From: Streptomyces albireticuli
Lineage (GTDB): Bacteria; Actinomycetota; Actinomycetes; Streptomycetales; Streptomycetaceae
DNA: 64,000 nucleotides
Reading direction: 5' to 3'
Assembly (NCBI RefSeq): GCF_021228125.1
Contig: NZ_JAJQQS010000007.1
Span: 260,744-324,743, forward strand
Position numbers and translations under genes: made by a program. This document shows, piece after piece, positions 34,631 through 43,290 of this stretch. Each line of letters starts with the position of its first letter. Position 1 is the stretch's first letter. The notes beneath the pieces are model-generated. The model ran no database searches. It was not told the DNA's origin and saw only the letters and a list, made by a program, of their open reading frames with translations.

Positions 34631-36157
34631 CTACGCGAAGCGCTGCGACGCCGAGCCGTCACACTTCTGCAGCCGCACGGGATCCTTCGCCGACCCCAGC
34701 GTCAGGCAGAGTCCCTGCGCCGCGGCGGGCCGGAACACGCCACCGGCCGTCACGAACTTCTGGTTCCCCCCGCCGTGGCAGTTCCACAACACCACAGCCG
34801 CCCCCGCCGCGTACTTCCCCTCCGGCACGTCGACGCACCGGTCGTGGGAGAGCGCCGTGCGCAGCGCGCCCGTGGCCGTGTCGTACGACCACTCCTGGTT
34901 GCGGTTCCCGGTGCAGTCCCAGCCGCCGATCGCGGTGCCGTTGCGGCTGGCCGCCCCGTACGCGTCGACGCAGGTGCCCGTCGCCCCGCCCTTCAGCGGG
35001 CGGAAGGAGTCGTCCCAGGCGCCCTCGCGCAGTACGGGCGTCCCCGTGCTGCCCGGGTCGGCGCAGCCCGCCTCGCGGTAGCCGGCGCGGTAGAGCTGGC
35101 TGAGGCAGGACGCGAAGGCCCCGTGCCCGCGCTGGTTGGGGTGGAAGGACTGGCGGACGGAGTTGGAGTCCGGCGGGAACGGGTTCGTCACGTCGACGTA
35201 GAGGCCGCGGGCCCAGGTGTCGTCCGCGCACACCTCGTGGCCGTGGAAGAGGCGGGAGTTGTCGAGGTAGGTCGCGCCGGTGCGGCGGGCCGCCTCGCGC
35301 ATGCCGCGCTCGAAGGCGGGGACGGCGGTGTTACGGCCCCAGCCGGCGTCGGAGGTGTAGCCGACGCAGCCGCCGGCGAGCTTGCCCGGGAACTTCGGGT
35401 TGTCCTCGAAGTCGGGGCCGATGGGGCTGGGGTAGCCCATGACGACGAGCCGGTAGTCGGTGTCGGCGTAGCCCGCGCCGGTCATGACGGCCCGTAGGTC
35501 CCGCACGGTCTGCTCGACCTTGGGCACGAGGCCGTCGACGCGGGCCTGCCAGCCGGGGGCGTACTTGGGCTCGCAGGTGCCCTGGAGGGTGAGGTAGCGG
35601 GTGACGCAGTCGGTCATCACGGGGCCGAACTGGAGGTCGTCGTTGGCGCCGGCGACGAGCAGCACCAGCTTGACGCGGGTGTTGCGGGCCTTGACGGCGA
35701 GGTTGTCGCTCTGGACCAGCTCGTCCGCGTACTGCTTGCTGCCGCCGGCCCGGATGTTGTAGGTGGCGGCGCCGGAACAGGCCACGTTGTAGGTGACGTC
35801 GGCGGGGATGGTGGTGCGGTGGATGGCGGCGTCGGGCGAGCGGTGGCACCAGTTGGCGGGCCCGTTGGTGCCGGGTTCGTAGGTGCCGACGCCCTCGCCG
35901 GAGATCTCGCTGTCGCCGAGCGAGACGAGGGAGGTCTTGCGCTGGTCGAGGGGGCGTTCGGCGGCGTCGCCGTAGAGCTTGACGGACTCGGCGGCGCGGA
36001 TCTTCTCCAGCTCGGGCGTGAGGGGCGCGAGAGGGGGTGAGGCGGTGGTGCGGGTCTGGGCCTGGGCGGTGGGGCCGATCGCGGCCGTGCCGCCGAACGC
36101 CGCGGCGAGCGCGGCGACGGCGGCGAGGGTACAGCGCAGGGTGGGTCTGCGTGTCAT
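34631..36157 (-). CDS. Secreted SGNH hydrolase with C-terminal ricin-type lectin domain
   Basis: A 508-residue exported enzyme. A Sec/Tat-like signal peptide spans residues 1-33. The SGNH/GDSL domain covers about 70-385, with Ser83 in SLGDSEISGEG (block I), VAGANDDLQ (block III) and SFHPNQRGHGAF (block V, catalytic His). A beta-trefoil ricin-type lectin module follows (CVDAYGAASRNGTAIGGWDC; NQEWSYD; CLTLGSAKDPVRLQKCDG). It probably deacylates an extracellular glycan or lipid. GGGGAGG precedes the ATG; longer upstream readings are not supported. It is divergent from fumC. Confidence 0.92.
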   Translation of the reverse strand: MTRRPTLRCTLAAVAALAAAFGGTAAIGPTAQAQTRTTASPPLAPLTPELEKIRAAESVKLYGDAAERPLDQRKTSLVSLGDSEISGEGVGTYEPGTNGPANWCHRSPDAAIHRTTIPADVTYNVACSGAATYNIRAGGSKQYADELVQSDNLAVKARNTRVKLVLLVAGANDDLQFGPVMTDCVTRYLTLQGTCEPKYAPGWQARVDGLVPKVEQTVRDLRAVMTGAGYADTDYRLVVMGYPSPIGPDFEDNPKFPGKLAGGCVGYTSDAGWGRNTAVPAFERGMREAARRTGATYLDNSRLFHGHEVCADDTWARGLYVDVTNPFPPDSNSVRQSFHPNQRGHGAFASCLSQLYRAGYREAGCADPGSTGTPVLREGAWDDSFRPLKGGATGTCVDAYGAASRNGTAIGGWDCTGNRNQEWSYDTATGALRTALSHDRCVDVPEGKYAAGAAVVLWNCHGGGNQKFVTAGGVFRPAAAQGLCLTLGSAKDPVRLQKCDGSASQRFA

Positions 36158-36231
36158 GGTGCCTCCCCGGTTTCTTTTGTTACCCGCGGTATTTACTAGT
36201 CGGTAGGTACTTTTGGGAACACGGTGAACCA

Positions 36232-36251
36232 GACAAACGCTGTTGTTTGTC
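36232..36251. promoter_or_regulatory. Inverted repeat directly before the fumC ribosome site
   Basis: GACAAAC (36232-36238) and GTTTGTC (36245-36251) are exact complements 6 bases apart, ending one base before AGGAGG. They lie in the divergent region with the SGNH-lectin gene. It could be an operator or a leader hairpin affecting fumC translation. Confidence 0.45.
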
Positions 36252-36266
36252 AGGAGGTAAGTGACG

Positions 36267-37661
36267 ATGACCGACAGCGAGCAGTACCGGATCGAGCACG
36301 ACTCGATGGGTGAGGTCCGGGTCCCGGCCCACGCCAAGTGGCGTGCCCAGACCCAGCGGGCCGTGGAGAACTTCCCGATCAGCGGCCAGCGGCTGGAGCG
36401 CGCGCACATCGCGGCACTGGCCCGGATCAAGGGGGCCGCCGCCAAGGTCAACGCCGAGCTGGGCGTGGTCGACAAGGACATCGCGGAGGCCGTCGCCGCC
36501 GCGGCCGAGGAGGTCGCGGAGGGCCGCTGGGACGACCACTTCCCCGTCGACGTCTTCCAGACCGGCTCCGGCACGTCCTCGAACATGAACACCAACGAGG
36601 TCCTCGCCACCCTCGCCACCGAGCGCCTCGGCCGGGACGTGCACCCCAACGACCACGTCAACGCCTCGCAGAGCTCCAACGACGTGTTCCCGTCCAGCAT
36701 CCACATCGCCGCCACCGCGGCCGTCACCGGCGATCTGATCCCGGCCCTGGAGCACCTGGCCGCGTCCCTGGAGCGCAAGGCCGAGGAGTTCTCACAGGTC
36801 GTCAAGTCCGGTCGTACGCACCTGATGGACGCCACGCCCGTGACGCTCGGTCAGGAATTCGGCGGGTACGCGGCCCAGATCCGCTACGGCGTGGAGCGGC
36901 TGCGCTCCGCCCTGCCGCGGCTCGCCGAACTGCCCCTCGGTGGTACGGCCGTGGGCACCGGCATCAACACCCCGCCCGGCTTCCCGGCGGCCGTCATCGC
37001 CGAGGTGGCCCGCGCCACCGGGCTGCCGCTGACCGAGGCCCGCGATCACTTCGAGGCCCAGGGCGCCCGTGACGGCCTGGTGGAGACCAGCGGCCAGCTG
37101 CGGACGATCGCGGTCGGCCTCACCAAGATCGCCAACGATCTGCGCTGGATGTCCTCCGGCCCGCGCACCGGCCTGGCCGAGATCAACCTCCCCGACCTCC
37201 AGCCGGGCTCCTCGATCATGCCCGGCAAGGTCAACCCGGTCGTCCCCGAGGCCGTCCTGATGGTGGCCGCCCAGGTCACCGGGAACGACGCGACCGTGGC
37301 CACGGCGGGCGCGGCCGGGAACTTCGAGCTCAATGTGATGCTCCCGGTGATGGCCAAGAACCTCCTCGAATCGGTGCGGCTGCTCGCCAACGCCTCCCGG
37401 CTGCTCGCCGACCGCACCGTCGACGGCGTCACCGCCAACGCCGAGCGCGCCCGCGAGTACGCGGAGTCCTCGCCGTCGGTCGTCACCCCGCTCAACCGCT
37501 ACATCGGCTACGAGGAGGCCGCCAAGGTGGCCAAGAAGTCCCTCGCCGAGCGGAAGACGATCCGCGAGGTGGTCCTCGAATCGGGCTACGTCGACCGCGG
37601 GCTGCTGACGCTGGAACAGCTCGACGAGGCGCTGGACGTGCTGCGGATGACCCGCCCGTAA
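36267..37661 (+). CDS. fumC: Class II fumarate hydratase
   Basis: A 464-residue iron-independent, oxygen-stable fumarase. TGSGTSSNMNTNEV, NASQSSNDVFPS, SGRTHLMDATP and the superfamily signature GSSIMPGKVNPVVPE (residues about 314-328) identify it. The ATG at 36267 lies 9 bases after AGGAGG; the nearby GTG at 36261 is too close to that site. It provides a cluster-free alternative to the iron-sulfur fumarase upstream. Confidence 0.96.
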   Translation: MTDSEQYRIEHDSMGEVRVPAHAKWRAQTQRAVENFPISGQRLERAHIAALARIKGAAAKVNAELGVVDKDIAEAVAAAAEEVAEGRWDDHFPVDVFQTGSGTSSNMNTNEVLATLATERLGRDVHPNDHVNASQSSNDVFPSSIHIAATAAVTGDLIPALEHLAASLERKAEEFSQVVKSGRTHLMDATPVTLGQEFGGYAAQIRYGVERLRSALPRLAELPLGGTAVGTGINTPPGFPAAVIAEVARATGLPLTEARDHFEAQGARDGLVETSGQLRTIAVGLTKIANDLRWMSSGPRTGLAEINLPDLQPGSSIMPGKVNPVVPEAVLMVAAQVTGNDATVATAGAAGNFELNVMLPVMAKNLLESVRLLANASRLLADRTVDGVTANAERAREYAESSPSVVTPLNRYIGYEEAAKVAKKSLAERKTIREVVLESGYVDRGLLTLEQLDEALDVLRMTRP

Positions 37662-37788
37662 CCCGCCCCCGGCCCACCCCCACGCCGCCCGCGGCCGGGG
37701 CGCGCCCCCTCGGCACCCGTGCCCGGGGACGCGCCCTGGACCGTACCTTTTGCGGCGCACGTCACGGCGCATCCCCGGCCCGGGCACC

Positions 37789-37794
37789 TAGGAT
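37789..37794 (+). promoter_or_regulatory. Leaderless-type -10 box of the DUF402 gene
   Basis: TAGGAT is followed by CTGCGC and the ATG at 37801. Confidence 0.55.
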
Positions 37795-37800
37795 CTGCGC

Positions 37801-38487
37801 ATGACAGCGGACACGGTGGACACCACGGGCACGGCCGGCACCGCCCCTTGGGCGCCGGGGGACCATATCCTCTGGCGCTACCGGGGCAATGGCAGCGACC
37901 AGGTGCACATCTGCCGCCCCGTCACCGTCGTCCAGGACACCGACGACCTGCTGGCCGTGTGGATGGCCCCGGGCACGGACTGCGTCAAGCCGCTGCTGGC
38001 CGATGGCACCCCCATCCACAAGGAGCCGCTCGCCACCCGCTACACCCGGCCGCGCACCACCGTCGTCGACCGCTGGCACGGCACGGGCGTCCTCAAGCTC
38101 GCCCGGCCCGGCGAGGCCTGGTCGGTCTGGCTGTTCTGGGACGCGGGCTGGCGCTTCAAGAACTGGTACGTCAACCTCGAGGAGCCCCTCGCCCGCTGGG
38201 CCGGCGGCGTGGACTCCGAGGACCACTACCTCGACATCGCCGTCTACCCGGACCGCCGTTGGGAGTGGAAGGACGAGGACGAGTTCGCCCAGGCGCAGCG
38301 CGTCGGCCTGATGCCCGCCGAGCAGGCCGCGCGGGTGCGGGCCGCCGGGCACGACGCCGTCCGGCGCATCGAGGAATGGGCCGCTCCGTTCGCCGCGGGC
38401 TGGGAGGACTGGCGGCCGGATCCCGCCTGGGCCGTGCCGGCCCTCCCGGCCGACTGGGACCGCGTCCCGGTCCGGGTCCGGAGCTGA
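37801..38487 (+). CDS. DUF402/FomD-like protein
   Basis: A 228-residue soluble protein. The DUF402 domain (about residues 18-185) contains GDHILWRYRG, WLFWDAGWRFKNWYVNLEEPL and DHYLDIAVYPDRRWEWKDEDEF. These are the conserved Tyr/Asp/Glu positions of FomD-type nucleotide phosphohydrolases; FomD itself hydrolyses a CMP-linked intermediate in fosfomycin synthesis. The substrate of this chromosomal copy is unknown. It lies 139 bases after fumC with its own -10 box. A methyltransferase gene follows on the same strand. Confidence 0.88.
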   Translation: MTADTVDTTGTAGTAPWAPGDHILWRYRGNGSDQVHICRPVTVVQDTDDLLAVWMAPGTDCVKPLLADGTPIHKEPLATRYTRPRTTVVDRWHGTGVLKLARPGEAWSVWLFWDAGWRFKNWYVNLEEPLARWAGGVDSEDHYLDIAVYPDRRWEWKDEDEFAQAQRVGLMPAEQAARVRAAGHDAVRRIEEWAAPFAAGWEDWRPDPAWAVPALPADWDRVPVRVRS

Positions 38488-38624
38488 ACCTCCGGAACCG
38501 CTTGGCGGCCCCCCACGGGGCAACCGTAGGATCGGCCTCCGCGATACTGCACAGCAGCACGGCACGAACAGAGCACGGCATGTGACACACGTTCACAGCC
38601 GAAGGTCACAGAGAGGGCGGAGCC

Positions 38625-39299
38625 GTGAGCGGTGACGACCAGCGGGACTACGACGGCTACGCCCGCTTAGGGCTGGACCGCAGTGGTCAGGCCGAGGCCT
38701 TCGACAGCATCGGCGACCGCTACGACGAGGCGTTCCCGCACAAGGAGGGCCAGCTCGACGCGGGCTCCTGGCTCGCGGACGCGCTGCCGCCCGGCTCCCG
38801 GATCCTCGACCTCGGCTGCGGTACGGGCCTGCCGACGGCCCTGCAGCTGAGCGACGCGGGCCATCAGGTCGTGGGCGTCGACATCTCGCCCGGCATGCTC
38901 GACCTGGCCCGCGGCAACGTCCCCAAGGCGGAGTTCCGCCTGGCGGACCTGGCCGACCTGCGGGACGGGCGGCTGGGTGTCTTCGACGGCGTCGCCGCGT
39001 TCTTCGCCCTGCTGATGCTGCCCCGCGCGGAGATCCCGCACGCGCTGCGGATGCTGCACGACCTGCTGAGACCCGGGGGGCTGCTGGCCCTGTCGATGGT
39101 CGAGGCCGACGTGGACGACTTCGCGATCCCGTTCCTGGGCAACACGATCCGGGTATCCGGATATCTGCGGGAGGAACTGCGCCAGGTCGTGTGCGAAGCG
39201 GGTTTCGAGATCGCCGGGGAGAACTCGCTGGCGTACGCCCCGGCGAGTACGGACGTACCACCCGAGATCCAGCTCTTCCTCAATCTGCGACGCGCCTGA
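38625..39299 (+). CDS. Class I SAM-dependent methyltransferase
   Basis: A 224-residue Rossmann-fold methyltransferase. Motif I is ILDLGCGTGLPTALQL (about residues 64-79). GVDISPGMLDLARGN is the acidic-end strand that binds SAM, and ADLADLRDGRLGVFDGVAAF and LRPGGLLALSMV are motifs II-III. The acceptor substrate is unknown. The GTG follows GGAG closely. The next gene, a SpoIIE-type phosphatase, starts 56 bases on, so the two may be co-transcribed. Confidence 0.9.
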   Translation: MSGDDQRDYDGYARLGLDRSGQAEAFDSIGDRYDEAFPHKEGQLDAGSWLADALPPGSRILDLGCGTGLPTALQLSDAGHQVVGVDISPGMLDLARGNVPKAEFRLADLADLRDGRLGVFDGVAAFFALLMLPRAEIPHALRMLHDLLRPGGLLALSMVEADVDDFAIPFLGNTIRVSGYLREELRQVVCEAGFEIAGENSLAYAPASTDVPPEIQLFLNLRRA

Positions 39300-39355
39300 C
39301 CCACGGTGCGCCCTCTGCGACTGGGCGTACGGCCCCGACGGATGGAACCCCACGC

Positions 39356-41560
39356 GTGACGGAGCATCCCAACTCCCACGGACGACAGCGGACCGCGGCG
39401 GTGCGACAGCCCGCCCCGCCCGGCACCGTGCCCGGCGTGCCCGCGCCCGTGCCCGGACCCGACGCCGCCACCGCCCGCCTGCCCCGGCAGCCCGGCGGCG
39501 GTGGCGGCTGCGCCGCGCCCGGCGCCGAGGCCCCGCGCGAGCGGAGCCGCGCCGAGGCGCACCCCGAACCGGCCGGGCGCCCGGGCGGCGACGCCCACGG
39601 AGCCACCCCGGCACGCGAGGGCCCCGGACGGACGGGCCGGACGGACGGTCAGGCGGGCGCCACCGGGGCCGTGGGCGGGGCCGGTGAGGCCGACGGCGCA
39701 CCCGGGGCCCCCGGGGCACCGGCGACCCCCGGGACCGCCTCAGCGGGCCGTACGGACGGTTCCGTCCCGGGCGGCGCGGACGGCGGCGGGCCGGCCGCCA
39801 CGTCCCCCACGGCGGCCGGGGCCACCGGCGGCGAGCGGCTGCGCTTCGTCGGCGCGGCCACCCGGCGGATCGCGCGCGGCATCGACCTGGACGAGATCGT
39901 GCTCGGCCTGTGCCGGGCCACCGTGCCCACTTTCGCCGACGCGATCCTGGTCTACCTCCGTGACCCGCTGCCGGTGGGCGACGAGCGACCGGTGGGCCCC
40001 GTCGTGCTGCGGCTGCGCCGCACCGACCAGCTGCCCGAGCACGTGCGCGGCCTGGGCGAGCCGGTCGGCGGCGCCTTCGCGGCCCCCGCGGAGGCCGCGC
40101 CCGACCGCTCCGACCCGGCCACCGACCTGGCGGGCGCCGCGGCCGAGCGCTGCGAGGTGCGCATAGGGGGGCCGCTCGCGGAGGTGCTGCGAGGGGTCAG
40201 ACCCGTCTTCGGCGACTCCTCCGCCGCGCGGGCGGCGCTCCCGGAACTGCTGGGCGAGGGCCGGTGCGTCCCGGACCGGCACCGGACGATCCTCGCGCCG
40301 CTGCGCGGGCGGCGCCGGGTGATCGGGGCCGCGGTCTTCATACGCCGTGCCGACCGGCCCGCCTTCGAGGGCGACGACCTGCTGGTCGCGGCGCAGCTGG
40401 CGACGCACACGGCCCTCGGCGTCGACAAGGCGGTGCTCTACGGCCGCGAGGTCTACATCGCGGACGAGCTCCAGCGCACGATGCTCCCCGACTCCCTCCC
40501 CCAGCCGACCGGCGTCCGGCTCGCCAGCCGCTATCTGCCGGCCGCCGAGACCGCGCGGGTGGGCGGCGACTGGTACGACGCCATCCCCCTGCCGGGCAAC
40601 CGGGTCGCCCTCGTGGTCGGTGACGTCATGGGCCACTCCATGACCTCCGCGGCGATCATGGGCCAGCTGCGCACCACCGCGCAGACCCTCGCGGGCCTGG
40701 ACCTGCCGCCGGCCGAGGTGCTGCACCACCTGGACGAGCAGGCCCAGCGGCTGGGCTCGGACCGCATGGCGACCTGCCTCTACGCGGTCTACGACCCGGT
40801 CGCGCACCGCATCGTGATCGCCAACGCCGGGCACCCGCCGCCCATCATGCTGCACCGCGGCGGCCGCGCCGAGGTGCTGCGCGTCCCGCCGGGCGCGCCG
40901 ATCGGCGTGGGCGGGGTGGACTTCGAGGCGGTGGAGCTGGACGCGCCGGCCGGGGCGACCCTGCTGCTGTACACCGACGGCCTGGTGGAGTCGCGGATAA
41001 GGGACGTGTGGACGGGCATAGAGCAGCTGCGCGAGCGGCTGATCGAGACGGCCCGGCTGACGGGCCCGAACCCGCCGCCGCTGGAGCCGCTGTGCGACGA
41101 GGTGCTCGGCATGCTCGGCCCGGGCGACCGGGACGACGACATCGCCCTGCTCGCGGCCCGCTTCGAGGGGATCGCGCCCAGCGACGTGGCGTACTGGTTC
41201 CTCGACCCGCGGCCGCAGACGGCCCGGCAGGCGCGCCGGCTGGCCCGCCGGGCGCTGACCCGCTGGGGCCTGGAGGAGCTGACCGACAGTGTGGAACTGC
41301 TGGTCAGCGAGGTGATCACCAATGCGGTGCGGTACGCCGAACGGCCGATAACGCTGCGCTTGCTCCGGACGGACGTCCTGCGCTGCGAGGTCGGCGACGA
41401 TGTGCCGCAGCTGCCCCGGCTGCGCCAGGCCCGGCCCTCGGACGAGGGCGGGCGGGGGCTGTATCTGGTGAACCGGCTGGCCAGGCGGTGGGGGGCCACC
41501 CGGCTGTCCACCGGGAAGGTGGTGTGGTTCGAGCTGGCGCTGCCCGCGCACGCCCGGTGA
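39356..41560 (+). CDS. GAF-SpoIIE phosphatase-HATPase protein with a long disordered N-terminus
   Basis: A 734-residue regulator. The first about 155 residues are Gly/Ala/Pro/Arg-rich and disordered. A GAF-like sensor covers about 160-355, the SpoIIE/PP2C domain about 365-600 and the anti-sigma-type ATPase about 615-730. Metal-site motifs are VGGDWYDAIPLPG, GDVMGHS, NAGHPPPIM, YTDGLVESR and DDIALLAARF. The ATPase has SEVITNAVRYA and DEGGRGLYLVN. The start is uncertain: GTG at 39356 (VTEHPNSHG) has a weak GGA site. Its architecture parallels the 862-residue protein encoded at 16641. Confidence 0.86.
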   Translation: MTEHPNSHGRQRTAAVRQPAPPGTVPGVPAPVPGPDAATARLPRQPGGGGGCAAPGAEAPRERSRAEAHPEPAGRPGGDAHGATPAREGPGRTGRTDGQAGATGAVGGAGEADGAPGAPGAPATPGTASAGRTDGSVPGGADGGGPAATSPTAAGATGGERLRFVGAATRRIARGIDLDEIVLGLCRATVPTFADAILVYLRDPLPVGDERPVGPVVLRLRRTDQLPEHVRGLGEPVGGAFAAPAEAAPDRSDPATDLAGAAAERCEVRIGGPLAEVLRGVRPVFGDSSAARAALPELLGEGRCVPDRHRTILAPLRGRRRVIGAAVFIRRADRPAFEGDDLLVAAQLATHTALGVDKAVLYGREVYIADELQRTMLPDSLPQPTGVRLASRYLPAAETARVGGDWYDAIPLPGNRVALVVGDVMGHSMTSAAIMGQLRTTAQTLAGLDLPPAEVLHHLDEQAQRLGSDRMATCLYAVYDPVAHRIVIANAGHPPPIMLHRGGRAEVLRVPPGAPIGVGGVDFEAVELDAPAGATLLLYTDGLVESRIRDVWTGIEQLRERLIETARLTGPNPPPLEPLCDEVLGMLGPGDRDDDIALLAARFEGIAPSDVAYWFLDPRPQTARQARRLARRALTRWGLEELTDSVELLVSEVITNAVRYAERPITLRLLRTDVLRCEVGDDVPQLPRLRQARPSDEGGRGLYLVNRLARRWGATRLSTGKVVWFELALPAHAR

Positions 41561-41619
41561 GGTCCGGGGCGCCCGGCGAGGGTGTCCGGGGCGGCCCGTT
41601 CGCCCGTACGAGGTGAAAT

Positions 41620-41636
41620 TCTGGACAGTGTCCAGA
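41620..41636. promoter_or_regulatory. Perfect palindrome upstream of katA
   Basis: TCTGGACA-G-TGTCCAGA is an exact 8-bp dyad, 97 bases before the catalase start. It is a candidate repressor or activator site. Confidence 0.5.
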
Positions 41637-41644
41637 CTCCTGTT

Positions 41645-41661
41645 GCCGACACGCTGTCGGC
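41645..41661. promoter_or_regulatory. Second palindrome upstream of katA
   Basis: GCCGACA-CGC-TGTCGGC is an exact 7-bp dyad, 71 bases before the start codon. It shares the GACA/TGTC halves with the first dyad. Confidence 0.45.
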
Positions 41662-41732
41662 GGAGTTCACTGGCTCGGGTGGAGGGCGGTACGGACGCGC
41701 CCTCTCCCATCCCCCGTTCCGGGAGGCGTCCC

Positions 41733-43196
41733 ATGACCGACTCGGCGCAGCAGACTCCTTACACCACGAACAACGCGGGAATCCCGGTGGAAAGCGATGA
41801 ACACTCGCTCACCATCGGTGACACCGGCCCCATCCTGCTCCAGGACCACTACCTGATCGAGAAGATGGCCCAGTTCAACCGGGAACGGGTCCCCGAGCGG
41901 GTGGTGCACGCCAAGGGCGGCGGCGCCTACGGCTTCTTCGAGGTCACCAACGACGTCAGCCAGTTCACCAGGGCCGATCTCTTCCAGCCCGGGAAGCGCT
42001 GCGAGATGCTGGCCCGCTTCTCGACGGTCGCCGGCGAGCAGGGCAGCCCCGACACCTGGCGCGACCCGCGCGGCTTCGCCCTGAAGTTCTACACCGAACA
42101 CGGCAACTACGACCTGGTCGGCAACAACACCCCGGTCTTCTTCGTCCGGGATCCGCAGAAGTTCCAGGACTTCATCCGCAGCCAGAAGCGCCACCCGCGG
42201 ACCGGCCTGCGCAACAACGACATGCAGTGGGACTTCTGGACGCTGTCCCCGGAGTCGGCGCACCAGGTCACCTGGCTGATGGGCGACCGGGGCATCCCCA
42301 AGACCTGGCGCCATATGAACGGCTACAGCTCGCACACCTATATGTGGGTGAACGCCGGCGGCGAGCGGTTCTGGGTGAAGTACCACATCAAGACCGACCA
42401 GGGCATCGACTTCCTCACCCAGGCGGAGGCGGACGAGCTGGCGGGCTCGGACGCCGACAAGCACCGCCGGGACCTGTACGAGTCCATCGAGAGCGGGAAC
42501 GCCCCCTCGTGGACGGTGCACGTCCAGGTCATGCCGTTCGAGGACGCGGCGGACTACCGCTTCAACCCCTTCGACCTCACCAAGGTGTGGCCGCACGGCG
42601 ACTACCCGCTGATCGAGGTCGGCCGGATGACGCTGAACAAGAACCCCGAGGACTTCTTCGTCCACATCGAGCAGGCCGCGTTCGAGCCGTCCAACCTGGT
42701 GCCGGGCATCGGCCCGTCCCCGGACAAGATGCTGCTCGGGCGGCTCTTCTCCTACCCGGACACGCACCGCTACCGGATCGGCCCGAACTACGCCCAGCTG
42801 CCGCCGAACCGGCCGCACTCCCCGGTGTACTCCTACGCCAAGGACGGCCCGATGCGCTACGAGCCGTCCCGTACGGGCGCGGTGTACGCCCCGAACTCCT
42901 ACGGCGGGCCGGCCGCGGACTTCGGGCGCTTCGGCGACCCGGCGGGCTGGGCGGCGGCGGGCGAGATGGTCCGCGAGGCGTACAAACTGCACCGCGAGGA
43001 CGACGACTGGGGCCAGCCGGGCACGATGGTCCGCCAGGTCCTGGACGACGCCGCGCGCGACCGGCTGGTGGGCAACGTCTCCGGCCATCTGAAGCAGGGC
43101 GTCAGCAGGCCCGTCCTCGACCGGGCGCTCCAGTACTGGCGCAACATCGACAAGAAGATCGGCGACCGCATCGCCACCGAGGTCAACGGCGGCTGA
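41733..43196 (+). CDS. katA: Monofunctional heme catalase
   Basis: A 487-residue small-subunit (clade 3) catalase that dismutates hydrogen peroxide. The distal His59 is in ERVVHAKGGGAYG, the distal Asn lies at about residue 132 (GNNTPVFFVRD), and the proximal Tyr341 is in RLFSYPDTHRYRIG. The length is full and GGGAGG precedes the ATG. Two palindromes precede the gene; peroxide-responsive regulation is likely but the regulator is not adjacent. A 21-bp stem terminator follows. Confidence 0.97.
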   Translation: MTDSAQQTPYTTNNAGIPVESDEHSLTIGDTGPILLQDHYLIEKMAQFNRERVPERVVHAKGGGAYGFFEVTNDVSQFTRADLFQPGKRCEMLARFSTVAGEQGSPDTWRDPRGFALKFYTEHGNYDLVGNNTPVFFVRDPQKFQDFIRSQKRHPRTGLRNNDMQWDFWTLSPESAHQVTWLMGDRGIPKTWRHMNGYSSHTYMWVNAGGERFWVKYHIKTDQGIDFLTQAEADELAGSDADKHRRDLYESIESGNAPSWTVHVQVMPFEDAADYRFNPFDLTKVWPHGDYPLIEVGRMTLNKNPEDFFVHIEQAAFEPSNLVPGIGPSPDKMLLGRLFSYPDTHRYRIGPNYAQLPPNRPHSPVYSYAKDGPMRYEPSRTGAVYAPNSYGGPAADFGRFGDPAGWAAAGEMVREAYKLHREDDDWGQPGTMVRQVLDDAARDRLVGNVSGHLKQGVSRPVLDRALQYWRNIDKKIGDRIATEVNGG

Positions 43197-43223
43197 CGGC
43201 GGGAACGACGGGAACGACGGAAA

Positions 43224-43270
43224 AGGGGCGGCCGCCCGCCGCGCTTCTCGCGCGGCGGGCGGCCGCCCCT
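43224..43270. terminator. Bidirectional terminator, perfect 21-bp stem
   Basis: Arms 43224-43244 and 43250-43270 are exact complements around the loop TTCTC, with AAAA before and T after. It lies between convergent katA and the PBP gene. Confidence 0.85.
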
Positions 43271-43290
43271 CGTGTCCGGTGCGGGCCGGG

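Noticed and set aside
36205..36235. PhoP (PHO box) direct repeat upstream of the SGNH-lectin gene
   Set aside because: One exact GTTCACC unit is present on the minus strand, but the next similar unit is 9 rather than 11 bases away and poorly matched.
36158..36835. A 226-residue N-terminal extension of the SGNH-lectin protein
   Set aside because: It lies antisense to fumC and would bury a clear signal peptide. A strong ribosome site precedes the ATG at 36157.
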